Below the pieces are notes generated by a model. The model was given only the letters and a program-made list of their open reading frames with translations, was not told where the DNA came from and made no database searches. Positions 38,518 through 51,086 of a stretch of 64,000 nt of DNA are shown piece by piece; position 1 is the stretch's first letter; every line of letters starts with the position of its first letter. Position numbers and translations under genes: made by a program. This DNA is from Bigelowiella natans CCMP2755. Taxonomy: Eukaryota; Cercozoa; Chlorarachniophyceae. The DNA is taken from assembly GCA_000320545.1 (NCBI GenBank), contig ADNK01001956.1:1-64000 (forward strand). The letters are read 5' to 3'.

Positions 38518-39039
38518 ATGTTGTTGTTTGCAACCCCACCTTCCACAACCCTGCTCTACCATCTGCTCCTCCTTGTCAACAACTTTGCCTATTCGTCATC
38601 ATCAATGGAACTCAAACATGTGGTTTATATGTCTCGCCACGGAGTACGTTCGCCATACCCACCTGAATTTGGATACGAGGTGCGTGGGGAAGATACATGA
38701 ATGAAAGCAAGTCGTTGTCGCTTCAATATTGACAGTGTTCCATGTGGTTGTTGTTATTACATTATTGTTACTTTTATTATTAGGCATATTCGAATAAACC
38801 CTTCCCAACTGCTGCAGATTGGGGAATGACGGGTATACATTGTCAGCGATAAGTTGCAATGTTTATTCTCATACGAGTTGAGTGAATGTGTTGTTGTCAG
38901 ATTATGACTACAATCACCAGTACCTTACAGCACATGGCAAGAAGCTGGTATGTACGTAGTATGAGCAACATTAGCAGCAGCAATAAACAGCAGGAGAGCA
39001 TGAAACTGAGTAGTAATCTAACTTCAAAGAATAATAATG

Positions 39040-39086
<47 letters not shown>

Positions 39087-39323
39087 ATGTACTATTTAGG
39101 TTCCTCTTATTGGAAGCTACTTTCGTCAACTTTACCAGTCTTCAGCACTCTTTTCAAATGAAAAACCTCATGGTAGAAGAATAGTCAAAGTTGTAGCCAA
39201 TGTGGGGATGTGTGTTAAGATGCACCGTACCATAGATAGAGAGAATATATTTTGTATTTGCCTATCATATGATTTCAATTGATAACTGGTGTTGTTTTAA
39301 AGTGATGATGATTATTATCCTCT

Positions 39324-39356
<33 letters not shown>

Positions 39357-39516
39357 TAGAATGCCCCACAACTTTGCAAGTTTATGCTGATGACTCTATA
39401 AGAGATGTCCAGGTGATTTGTTATTATCGGTAGGAGGAGAGGGAATAATAGCACCATTATATCTACGACGACATATAATTATATTTAAACATGTAGCCAT
39501 CCTCTCTAAGTTGATG

Positions 39517-39564
<48 letters not shown>

Positions 39565-39624
39565 CAGACAGCGAGACTGTTCCTCGAAGGATTTTTGCCC
39601 GAATGTCATGTGGTAAGAAGCAGC

Positions 39625-39665
<41 letters not shown>

Positions 39666-39714
39666 TAGTGAGAAGACTTAAGAATTTAATATGCTGCGGC
39701 TGCTGGTGATGGTG

Positions 39715-39755
<41 letters not shown>

Positions 39756-40458
39756 GAACAGGAAGTTGCAGTCGCAAATGGGTCGCAAGCATTGATGGAA
39801 CCTGTTTTGAGCGATCACTTCAACACCTCATGTCCCTTGGCGACATACGTAATGTAGAAGAAAAGCAACAACTCAAACAACTTTTAATGTATATATATAA
39901 TATATATCTACCATTGATGGAATAACCACTGAATTATCCTTGTCCATTATTCCATCACCATCACCAACAACAACAGCACCAACACCCTCACTTCTTCTCT
40001 CTTCCTCCTCCTCCTCATCATCATCTTCTTATTCTTTCACTAGGAGGAGATGAATGGAACATTTGGAGGTAATTTTCCAGCATTATCTGGGTTATACACC
40101 CCACAGATAAAGCTTGTTTCAGATATCCTTCAAACAGATAAGGTGCTGCAGTGTTATTTTTTATGCTGGTGTGTACCATATCAACTAACTAATATTTTAT
40201 AAATACTATTTGTTGTTGAATTAGGTTGCATGGAATGAGTCTGTGTGCTCAAAGGCAGGGCTTGCTCAAACTTATGAGGGAGAGAATTGCACTCTGGACA
40301 AATTACGTACAGAATGACAATGACAAGATAATTATGCAGTAAATCACGAGCATCTGACTTTTTCTCTTTTTATTCTTCAGCATTTCAGTACAACGGAGTA
40401 TATTATCAAGGTAGTGAAAATATGACGTTAACATGCGGATGTTGATGGTGAAAGATGG

Positions 40459-40493
<35 letters not shown>

Positions 40494-41761
40494 GTCATCA
40501 CGCACTTTTTCTATGTGTGTTTGATACTACAAGCGACTGTTAGTATGTTGTGAAAGTTCCACCTTCCTCCTCTTCCTCCTCCTCCTCCTCCTCCTACTGC
40601 TATCACCATCAGGAATGGCATTATCTCCTTTATACTATGCTAGCCAATTTGCAGAGACGTGGTTTTTCCAGTAAGTTACTGCTGTCTATAAAAGAGGAGA
40701 ACAAAAAGAAGATCGATTACAACAACAACAACAAGAAGAAGAAGAAGAAGAGAATATTTGTTATCGTGAGTAGTCTACTATATCTGGAATTTAATAAACA
40801 CATGTACACCCCCACTGTAATTATGGTTTGATGAAAACATACTGCCTGCATCGTCATCGTTACGTTATTATCATCGTTGTCATCATTTGAAGTTCTACTA
40901 CTACCACTACTACTACTACTGCTATATCTGTTGGCTTTTCTTCTTATGCTTATATTTGCTCTTATCATGGATTGAACCTATCTTGGATTATATGATAACA
41001 AATTGCCAATGATGATAATCATACTGACAATGACTGATGATTATTATGCTCACTACTACAAGATATCTCTCTGGGTTGGAAAATTGGGTGGGTAGTATTA
41101 GAGGAGAGGAAGGAGAGGAGGAGAGGAGGCGAAGTGGAAGAGAAAGGAGGGTTGAGTATTATTCAAATATTATGGAATATACAATTATGTAAATGGGTAT
41201 AAGCATAGTCGAGTTGAGTAATATCCAAATATTATATCATATGTATAATCAGCATACTCTTGAATTTGTAGTCACGATGATAACATCATGCATCATCATG
41301 ATCATCTTTTATTGGTTGATTGTTGTTCAGGGATTTAACCAAATAAGCTATCTGGAACTTGCTGCTTTGTACAGGATGCATATTCAGGTGATGATAACAA
41401 TTGATTCATTCATTCATTAATTAATTATTATCATGTAAAAACTACTACAATTTTATAAAAGTAGCTCAATACTAAGTTGTGGGTACTTAACTGATGAGAA
41501 TCTACTAGAACAAGTTGGTGGTGCTCTTGTCTTTTCATTAATTGTACGAAGGGCACTTGTCATCATCTTATCTAATCACTAATTCATTTCCATACATCAT
41601 CATTATTATCTCGGCTGCTGCTGCTGCATCCATCCTAAACAATCAAGGTTATGGCATTTGGATCTAACTATTACAACTCCCTCAAGTATGCCTCGCAAAC
41701 GCTCGGATTTATTCTTGCGGTACTGTGCTTTCTGCCTTTTCTTTTGACAATAAATGGAAAG

Positions 41762-41792
<31 letters not shown>

Positions 41793-43548
41793 GGGTGATG
41801 ACAACGATAATGATGATGCATTTGCCTTTAATATAGGTTATGGAGCAAGTTGTTACCAACACAAAGATTCAAGGTTAGATGTGTGAAGATTTTATAATTC
41901 AATGACAGATGATGGTCTGAATATCTTAAAGAAGTCAAATCAACTCTATTAACTTAAGTGAAAATCTAATATTTGATGAAGGTTAGATGCGAAGATTTTG
42001 ATAGTGGTGATTGTGATGATGATGGTGATAATGATGAATATGATGATGATCGTGGGTGATAGAAAGGATGATGATAACGGTGACGATGATAATAGAATCC
42101 ACGCCACCAATTCAATCATTATCATCATCGTCGTCGTCGTCGGAACAACGTTTATTCTTTTGTACAACTAAATACTCTTGAAAGGAGTTCCTGAAGCAGC
42201 TGACGATAAGGCTTTTACTCTGCTATTCAATCATGATACAAATGCTTTGTAAGAAGATAAAATTGCTAATATAATATGTTGTGAACAGCAACCTGTATTG
42301 GTCACGTACACACACAAACACACACTCTCTATCTTATCGGAAAGCATTACGATCAAGTGCTATATATCTCTTTTTGTCTGTTTTCCTCCTCTCTCCTCCT
42401 CCTTAGGTACTTGAAACAACTACTAGATCTGGATTGGCTAGTAGAAACCTTTGCTTTGAATGTAGTTATACTAGTAGTAGGAAGTATAGTAGTATGAGCA
42501 TATCATCAATATATCTTAGTAACAAGAGGAAAAGAGAGAAGGAGAGAAGAACAATATGCAGCATGTATGTGGTGGTGATATATGGTAATAGATATCATAC
42601 AATCTACCTACCTACATGCCTCCTCTCCTAATGCTCATGTTGTTGCTTAATCTGTAGTCTGCAAGCACTGCAGGAGCTCTTGTTTTCGAGCTCTACAAAG
42701 ATGGTAGCAATAGTAGTACTAGCTTCTCCTACAATAAAATCTTATTTGTTGATGTTATTCAAAAAGGGGTATGTGATGTGATAAGAAGTTAATAGAAGGC
42801 ATCATGGATGTGTTCATCTTTTGTCTTCATTATCATCATCATCATCATCACCGTAATAGCAGTAGTGTTGTGTTATTATCACTTATTCGTTGTTTCCTCA
42901 TTTTACTTCTGTGACGTCGTGAATGATGATAATAGATAAAGGCGATTATTATGTGAGCTTGTACTATGCGGCTGCCACTCCAGAGCAGCAAAGATATAAT
43001 CAAACGTAATAATCAATAATAATCACTACATCTGCTGGATATAGAAAATATACAATCAAAGGAAGAAAAGGAAGGATTGATGGTTGTTGATAAGGATGGA
43101 AGGAGCTCTTTCTCTTCCTTTGAATAAGCATTCATTATCGTCTACTTCTTCATCATCTTCTTCATTGCATCATTAGCCAGCCAACAAGCTATTCAAGAAA
43201 TGATTGATCATTATTATAATAATAACTGTTGTAACGATGCTTTTTTATTTTATATTGAAAAACAAAATATAAGTGGTGTTAGAATGATTATTTGTGTAGG
43301 GGCAAAAAAAATGCAGTATATTAAATTGTATAATGTTTGTTGTTGTTGCTTTCCCACACACAGCTTGACACTTGAGAATCCGCCTTCAAAATCCCATATG
43401 ATCATAAGGCCTTGTTCAAATCAACTCTGCCCGTAAGATCGTCATATTATTATATTATATTATATTATATTATATTATAAGATGAATGATCTCTCTTGCT
43501 CTCATTCTTTCAATCCATCAAACTTTCTCCTCTTCTTTTCGTAGCAAG

Positions 43549-43587
<39 letters not shown>

Positions 43588-44758
43588 TAAAATAAACCCC
43601 ATCATCATCATTATCTCATATCTGCTGTTTCAGGTATAGCGAATTCAAACGCATCGTTTTGGACGTAATAGAGTTCAGGTGCATGGAAGAGCCGCTCAGG
43701 TACTACTTCTTTTGCTGCTGCTGCCACTCGGTTCATTTGGTAGTAGTAAAAATTGGTAATATATGTATTATGCTTGCTGCTTTTTCCATCATGCTATCAT
43801 TGATTTGTTGTTGTTGTTGTTGATGATGATGATGATGTTTTGTTTGATCAGAGAATCCCTTGTGCAAATGTACCAGTCATTACAACATGCAGATGATGAC
43901 GGCAATGAAAATTGTGACAACGTGGTCAAATCTTGGTACGTATTACTTGTGTTACTCTTATGTACATAAGGAGAGAATAATTATCATGTAGTGGACCAAT
44001 TTTGCTACGTTGACACACCATCATCATGTCTCAGATTTACTCCTTCCTTTTGGCCACAACTAGACCTCCTCTTCATAGCTTTCATCACAATCATCATCAT
44101 CATCATCATTCTTAGGCGCATTTCCTTGATCGTCACAGCTACTATCGTAGGATTACTGATATTTGGAGGTTGAAAAAACAGAAGAGATGAAACACATCAG
44201 CATGATCTGTTGGTCTCACTTTCGTTGCTGCCGTTGTCATCATCATCATCATCATCTTAGTTGTTGATACTACTACTACTACTACTACTACTACCTGCTA
44301 TGCAGCATTGAAGTTGAGTTATTATTTGTTAGGAATAGCATTCCTTCTAGGTCGTTATATTCTGGGACAAATGCAAGGAAGAGAAGGAAGCAGTGATTAT
44401 AGGCAAGCTGCATTGAATAGTGTTGATGAGGGAGGTACTACTAGTGCAATTAGTTGTTGTTGTTGTTGTTGTAATATAGCAGTGGTAGATAAAAGCATGA
44501 CCACGAATATGCATTTTTGCACTCACTCTCTCACTACTCACTTCTCCAATGTGTAACTAACCCATTCACCCAAACGATGAATATATTATTTCCTTACTTT
44601 AATCACATGATATTCCTACCAAATAGCCCCTCATTGCAATTATCATCATCAGCATGATCATCATCATCGTCATCATTCTGGATCAACCATTGTTAGTCAC
44701 AGCTTCTTGCTTTTCTTCTTTTTCGTTTTCTTCTTCCAACCTTATCATGACTACGTAT

Positions 44759-44790
<32 letters not shown>

Positions 44791-44958
44791 TATCATCACA
44801 ACTACCATCACCAGGACCTATCTGACTAGTACATCAAAGGAAAAGCTCTTCACTAATGAGTAAGTGTCACAAAAGCTATAGTACTCAAAGACGACGACAA
44901 GCTACGGAGAGGAAGCAGAAAGATGGAAAAGCATTCGAGGAGGGAAATCAATCACTGA
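38518..44958 (+). CDS. Histidine acid phosphatase, secretory, probably membrane-anchored
   Basis: A secreted-type histidine acid phosphatase. Exons: 38518-38679, 38784-38832, 38901-38947, 39100-39172, 39360-39412, 39568-39612, 39762-39848, 40044-40142, 40225-40306, 40381-40410, 40613-40670, 41063-41087, 41331-41387, 41648-41719, 41837-41873, 42185-42248, 42407-42440, 42658-42768, 42936-43005, 43364-43432, 43634-43699, 43852-43935, 44116-44168, 44306-44434, then a short tail. The N-terminus is a signal peptide (LLYHLLLLVNNFAYSS). The phospho-acceptor motif is SRHGVRSP and the proton-donor motif NHDTNAL. C-terminal cysteines (CSNQLCPYSEF) fit the lysosomal/prostatic type. A hydrophobic helix (ISLIVTATIVGLLIFGALKL) near the end suggests a type I membrane protein. 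The junction 42768/42936 is out of phase. The C-terminus after 44434 is uncertain: one in-phase path ends at 44958, while a longer frame runs to 45239. Confidence 0.85.
39518..39751. repeat. AT, GA and AT microsatellites flanking short exons
   Basis: (AT)n at about 39520-39562, (GA)n at about 39629-39662 and (AT)n at about 39720-39751 occupy most of the two introns around the 45-bp exon 39568-39612 of the phosphatase gene. Confidence 0.9.
43440..43586. repeat. (ATATT)n and (AT)n repeats in a phosphatase intron
   Basis: A pentanucleotide TATAT/ATATT run at about 43446-43480 and an AT run at about 43553-43585, both in the intron between exons 43364-43432 and 43634-43699. Confidence 0.9.
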
Positions 44959-45239
44959 ATTATGACGCTCACAATGATGAGCTAAGGCCCATTTCGGCAA
45001 CAAAGAAAGAAATGCTGCTCACCACCTATGGAAGCTGCATATCCTGCACCTTAAACACTAGTGCTAATAGTACTACTACTACTACTAGTAGTAGTAGTGT
45101 ATCAAAACAAGTTTCGAGAGCAGACACTGACATTTTCAGGGATGTTATAACCGTATTTGTAAGTAATATTTATTTCAATCTAATTTTGAAGGGGAGAACA
45201 GATAGACGATGTGAGAATACACCTTTACTCAGCCGATGA

Positions 45240-46600
45240 TATTATCAATGAGTATTCCTGTGCTTTACACACAAGTTCATCTAGGCATTTTTAATCATAT
45301 GCACGTGCATTATGCGCGGTAGTATATTGCACAAGCCAACGTCATTGTCTATCAAAAGGCGGCGTGAGCTAGCAGTGGCGTAGTACAGGAGTATGAGTAG
45401 ACAATTATATTGTTCTTTTGCGACCATAATGTCTAGGTGTTTATTAGCTAGATGTATAGCAAATGCGCTGCAATCTGCAATCCATGCCAGTAGCTGCTGT
45501 GCTATTGCCATCTACCTTAGTCTGTAGCAGATATATAGATGTGGAGTATTAATTGTCACACACACGCATCTATAGCTAGCTAGCCATTAATGTATTAAAT
45601 GTACCACATGTAGTTCTAGATAGATGTTTGTGTAGTCCATCCTAGCAGCATCGTCTAGATGGTGCTTGCTGCAGATGAGTGCTACGTACCAATGATGGCT
45701 AGATAGGCTATGCTCTATGCATGAATACTAAAATGGAACATTGCATGCACAGTTACATGCGTTTCTCATAAACTACTACGCTACGACATGTGCATCGCAT
45801 GAACGAACAATGAAGCTGCACGTTCTTATTTTGGTCGAGCATTAGACACCGTGCAACAACATTGCTGCGAAATCGAACATGCATGCTAGCATCATGGCAG
45901 ATGTCTATGTACTATCTGTGAGCACTACAGCAGTCAGCAGTGCTAGCTAGCTAGAGTACCATGCTAGCATGTGCGCACATTTCTTAGGTGCATAGCAAAG
46001 TTTGGCCTCGTTGTGATTCACGCACTGTTCTAGTGTTGTCCCTCTTTGTTGTGAAATTGTCATGTCATCTCTCTACTCACATTGCGATCACTTGCTTTCT
46101 TGTGTAATGCTGGAAAATTAATGAAACACACAGGAATCAGTCATCAGTCATCAGCATCACTGTCACTATTCATTTGCTCATGCGAACACTGAAAGTGCTA
46201 AGAAGAAAATAAGCCCTGGCAAACGCAATGAGCAGCATGGTCGATGCATAGCGCAATGCTACAATGACAATCAAATCAAAAACGAATCTTTTCTGGACAC
46301 ACATGGCTTTCTGGCTCCTGCATTTGCATTCTCTAACAAATGCAAGACGGCCATGCTGTGATGATCGTGTGTGCTTGTGCATGTGCTGGTGGTCCTGTGA
46401 TCGCATCAATGGCTGAGTAGCGATTGTGCTACAAATTCTAGTGACTGACACAACACATGCTATGAACAATTTTCGATTGAATGGGAAAGCACATTTTCAC
46501 TGCAGCCTTTGCCACCACAGTTGTGACACCACGTTAATGTAGTTACGTTACTACCAGATCGTCGGCACCGTCGCCGAATTGATACACCACCTCCAACTGT
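45240..46600. other. GC-richer island without supported genes
   Basis: It contains CATGCTAGCATG at 45960-45971 and an 11-base match at 45882-45892, plus many CTAGCTAG runs. The longest frame (46170-46469, minus) has no domain features. The composition resembles the other islands and not the adjacent genes. Confidence 0.5.
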
Positions 46601-47897
46601 TCAGAAAATTGTAGAGAGGAAAAGGGTGAATGCATGCCATGTCCTCAACCTTGTTGCCCGCCAATAGCCCTCGCCATATGACATCAGAATCTCCTCCCCA
46701 GCATCTATAGACCGTGTAGCTTTCACCAACACCTTATAATTTACTTTTCTAAATGGAAGGGAAGCAGGAGTAGAGGTAGGATAAGCAAACAATAATTAAC
46801 GACAACGTCGAGAATAGAGTTACTCCTTCTCATTCTCCTTCTTCTCATCAATATTATGTGTTGAATATAGGTCATATGGCGCATGCATTAATGTTACATC
46901 ATCATCAATATCATCATCCTCATTACGCTGTGGTCGTTGCCGGCAAGTAGTTCGTCGTCGTCGTCGTATTTCCCTCATCCCCCCTCTCAGGGCCACCATT
47001 CAAATGTCCTCCTACTCGACGTTGCTGCATTTCTTCTTCTTCGTTTCCATGATCCCCAAAAATATCATTGGTAATTTGTTTTGAGCGATAAGAGTTGGAT
47101 TTATGCCAAACTCCCATTGTGTGATCATAATATTCATCATCAATTTCAGGGATGTTATCTTCCGAAGTAGTCATCACCATCTCCGCATTGTTGCCTTTAG
47201 TCATTATCCAACCTACCACATCATGCACACCCAATCAGTACTAGAGTATTATATCATCTTCTCAACATCATACAGCTGTTACACCCGCCGCGAACAAGAA
47301 GCATGCATGTGATTGAGATTTACACTAATGATCAGATTGCGAGAATGAAGAAAGATGTGTACGATGATGATATTTTGGGTCATCATACGGCTACTATGCT
47401 AGGCCAAGAATGATATATTATCATCGTGCAATTATTGTTGTGGCGACTAAACCTATTGATTGTCTGTAATAGATGGGGCCTTGCTGAGAATGTGATGGTG
47501 ATGATGGTAATGGTGATGACGATGATGATGATGATAAACCTATTCCAGCGGCTGCATCGTTGATATACCGACCGTGTGATAATACGTGGTGCTCAGCATC
47601 AAGAACCCTTAAGAAGAAGATCACATCACATCACATCACATCATCATTATTATTATTACTATTATTATTATTATTCTCAACACCCTAGAACATGGTAGGC
47701 GTTCGGAGACGCTAACTAATTAATAAGACGATTATTTGTTTCTCTTGTTTCTTACCTGCCATTGCCAATTGAAACTCCATAATTCCCTGTAATGTTTTCG
47801 TTCTGAGTCCTATCGATGTACCTAGTTTGTTTAGGATAGACGATTAAGGTTATTGTAGTAGTGGTGATATACGTGCGACGAAGTATATATAGCTTGT

Positions 47898-47931
<34 letters not shown>

Positions 47932-48192
47932 GAGTACGACAACAACAACAATAACAAATGGAAGAAGACCACACTAGGCACAATGTCAATGATGATAACC
48001 ATGGTTTAGATATTCACCAATGATTCATATCCTCCCCCTCTCCCCCTCTTCTCTCTCTCTCTCTCTCACACTCTCCCCCACTTTCTCTAAGATAATGTTT
48101 CTCCTCTCCTCCTCCTCCTCCTCCTCCTCTTCTTTTTCTCATGAGCTGCTAGTGTGGTAGAATTACTCGCTCAGAGTGAAGATATCCCCCTT

Positions 48193-48236
<44 letters not shown>

Positions 48237-48549
48237 CATTATCGATCGATACGTAGATGTGAGAAGGAAGAAGAGAAACATATGGCGGGGTGATATTGAT
48301 GGTGATGATTTCGTGGTTATTGATAACAAAAGGAAAATATAAAATATACCACGAAGAAGGTCACTCACAAAATAGACAGCAGCAGACCTCATATTCGCAA
48401 ATTACTTCCCCCTTAAATATCCAACATTCCACAAAAAAAACAGTAGAAAACAGTTAGAATTGTTGTTCATCAAGTTGTTCCTAAGTGTTATATGTGTTTA
48501 GCACTACCTTCTCATGTCCTTGCACAGAATACAATCCTAGACCTGCTCC
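46601..48549 (-). CDS. SET-domain protein (probable lysine methyltransferase), 5' end unresolved
   Basis: SET-domain pieces lie in order on successive minus-strand exons: 48549-48508 (GAGLGLYSVQGHEK), 48411-48388 (GEVICEYE), about 47821-47756 (NYGVSIGNG), 47607-47540 (VLDAEHHVLSHGRYINDA), an exon from 47194 downward (NNAEMVMTTSED, with an acidic stretch) and 46748-46601 (KATRSIDAGEEILMSYGEGY, then stop). SET enzymes transfer methyl groups from S-adenosylmethionine to protein lysines; the visible segments correspond to the GxG, E-Y-x-G, R-[FY]-I-N and E-[EL]-x-x-x-Y-G elements. Phase matches 48508-to-48411, 47756-to-47607 and 47540-to-47194. The junctions after 48388 and before 46748 do not match, so small exons are missing from the model. 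Ser-rich open sequence at 48700-48984 and a signal-like frame from 49247 may be N-terminal exons. The target is unknown. Confidence 0.7.
47896..47932. repeat. (GAAA)n microsatellite
   Basis: A tandem tetranucleotide run of about nine units in an intronic position of the SET gene. Confidence 0.9.
48196..48232. repeat. (GA)n microsatellite
   Basis: A pure GA run of about 18 units, within the SET gene between the GEVICEYE exon and downstream exons. Confidence 0.9.
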
Positions 48550-48837
48550 CTGGATAATTGTGGTTGTAGTAAATAAGTAGTCGTTGTTGTAGGTAGGTCA
48601 TCGAAATACAGTAAAGGAGGCCTATAAAGCAGCAGTCGACAACTTGAAGAGGTAAACAAATGTACTTTCTTTAGTTCCCAGAATTACCAATAATTTGACT
48701 GTTGTGTTGTTTTTGTTATCAGTTACCGGTATGCGCGAAGACTTGACCTCCAATCGTTCGCTATTGTTGTAACTATTTTTTTTTGGGAATTCTACGTGAC
48801 GATGGTTGGGAGGAAAAGAGTAGGCTTTTTGATATGC

Positions 48838-48873
<36 letters not shown>

Positions 48874-49249
48874 CCATGGTGATGATCGCGATAGAGATGC
48901 TTTATTTTGTAGAAGATTAAGTGATGACGAAACTTGTATCAACGGTGGGGACGTTGGTCGCGCTGCTGCTGCCTTGTTATACAAAGTTGTAGGCTTCTTT
49001 GTTGCGATTGTAACAGTATCTTCGGTGTAGCAGAAGCAGAAGAACTACCAGCAGAACAATATTTATTTCTCTTTCTCCTCATCCTTGCCCTAAACTTAAT
49101 ACGCCGCCCCATGAAATTTAGTGAGTAGCTCTTTTGATGGATGCATTGTTTGTTGGAATCGGAATGGTATGCAGCCCTAATAGTAGTACTAGTGGTAGAA
49201 GTAGCTTTAAGGATTAGCATGATGACTGCAACTGCCCGGCAAAACATGT

Positions 49250-51086
49250 GGCTGCTGGTGCTGGTGCAATGTTCTCAATGCAAGCTCAGGACCACAAATC
49301 GGAAACAGTTTTGAGTTGACATGTGTGTTCTGAGTGGATCTAGTGCCATGTGGTGCTCCATTTGAGTATCACTAACAACATTGTTGTTACTGTTGTTAAA
49401 TTATAAATTAATAGCACATATAATTTTAGAAGTATGACCATACATGAGTAAGTATCACTAATGATGTTGTTATTAGTCCACTATGAAAATCACTTCGGTG
49501 TAACAACATAGCTGGGAAGTCAAGGGCGCGAAAAGATTAACTAACTAACTAACTAACTAGTTGTTGTCAAGTTGTTGCAAATCAACATCATTGTTGATGT
49601 GCCTTTGCATGCGCCGCCGTCACATTGCCGCTGATTGCGCTGCCCCACGCTGGCACGTAGCTAGCTAGACAGAGTGCTAGAGTGCCAAGTTTTCAAGTCC
49701 AATCAGTCCTCGCTGAAGCCAGCTAGCCAATTCGAGGCACTGCACGCGTTTCGTGCTTTGCAATGACAGAGTGGTTCATGCAACACTTTGGAAATGCAGT
49801 TCTTGTTCACGTTTGCTTGTTTGTTTGTGTTTTTGGAAGCATGAATGTGCATCTGTGGATTTGACTAGTTGAGCTCGCGTGCATGGATGGTGCAAGAACA
49901 ACCAACTGACTGACCAACCGAGCTAGCGAGGATGCTGGAATGACCAACCTGGCAACTGACCGCTAACTGACCAATTTGACCGACTGAAACCCATGCCAGC
50001 ATGCCACACAAACACAATCCGACCAACTGACAACTTCCTTTCCTGTTTCTGCTCGTGCCCTTGCACGGCCTGCGAGCCAAAGTCCTGCTGTTCTTCTAGC
50101 TGCTGTGACATTGTTAGTCAAATCGTTTCCCGTGTGTGGAAGCCAAAGGTTGTTGCGCGTAAGGTGTTCACAGGCCGAGGCGCTACGTGCACAAGTAGGC
50201 AGGGGGGGGGAAAGGCACGTTTGCTTCCTTTTGAAGAGTTGTGTTTATTTTTATTAAAGATTATATTTTTATTAAATCGTGCACTGCGTAATCATTCGCG
50301 AAGCTTTCGCGAATGCCGCCGCACGTGGGGCAGCACACTTCCGGTGTGCTGCCATGAGTCCCGCCGGAACCCACGTGCCTATGCTGTATTAATATCTACG
50401 TTATCTATATTCTATATCCGCGACAACCCCTTTGTTGTCGCACGTGACTTGTGCCCGCGTAGTGGTACGCGCTACAGCTAGCATGGGGCTAGTCATGCTA
50501 GCCATGTAGCTAGCTAGCGCGACTGACAACACTGGAACAGTCGCTAGAGGTGCACTAGCTACGTACATGTACGCACGACGACTAGACGACACTACTTCGT
50601 GCACAGCACTGCGCAAAAAGAGCCTCTAATTAATGGGCTATTTGTACGAAGCACAGATGTGGTTGGAGAAGGGCACACAAAAAGCCTCTAATGGGCTATT
50701 TGCGCACGTACATGCGCAAGTTTGCATCTCTACATCTGCTCTGCTAAGGCATAGCACATGTCATGTTGTGTAGTATCATACTGAGTTGCATGATGATTTA
50801 GGAATGAGATCGGTACACAAAACAAAGATGTACCTGCATGTTTCTATACACATGCTCTGACAATCTCTAACAATGAACCAAATGAACATTTGAGTTCGAA
50901 TAAATTTAAATACTATTCATAATAATTTTTTTCTGTCTTGGATGAGTCGTCTATGTCTGAGAGTGCTGCTACAAATTCAACTTGAAGCTTCCCACCAAGA
51001 TCCAGCATACATATAACTAATTATAAAGCTTCTATGATTTGTTCTCTACACAGAAATCACAGTGAGCTTATGTTCTAACGAGATTT
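49250..51086. other. Intergenic island with palindromes, hairpins and a tandem repeat
   Basis: Near-palindromes such as CATGCCAGCATG (49992-50003) and GCTAGCTAGC runs are present. Three strong hairpins lie at 50294-50314, 50329-50353 and 50420-50441. A diverged direct repeat (AAAAAGAGCCTCTAAT...GGGCTATTTG, then AAAAAGCCTCTAATGGGCTA) spans about 50615-50703. The 162-codon frame at 49993-50481 runs through the hairpins and is not a convincing gene. From about 50760 the DNA is AT-rich 3' flank of the glucanase. Confidence 0.55.
50294..50441. repeat. Array of three perfect hairpins
   Basis: Stem ATTCGCGAA with loop GCT (50294-50314), stem GGCAGCACAC with loop TTCCG (50329-50353) and stem GCGACAAC with loop CCCTTT (50420-50441). 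All stems are fully paired. The three occur within 150 bases in a region without a gene. Confidence 0.85.

Noticed and set aside
43200-43436. Exon-like frame after the acceptor at 43176 in the phosphatase gene
   Set aside because: The exon ending 43005 joins 43364 in phase without it, so it is not needed; it could be intron sequence.
49993-50481. 162-codon plus-strand frame rich in Cys
   Set aside because: It reads straight through two perfect hairpins and a G run and resembles no family.
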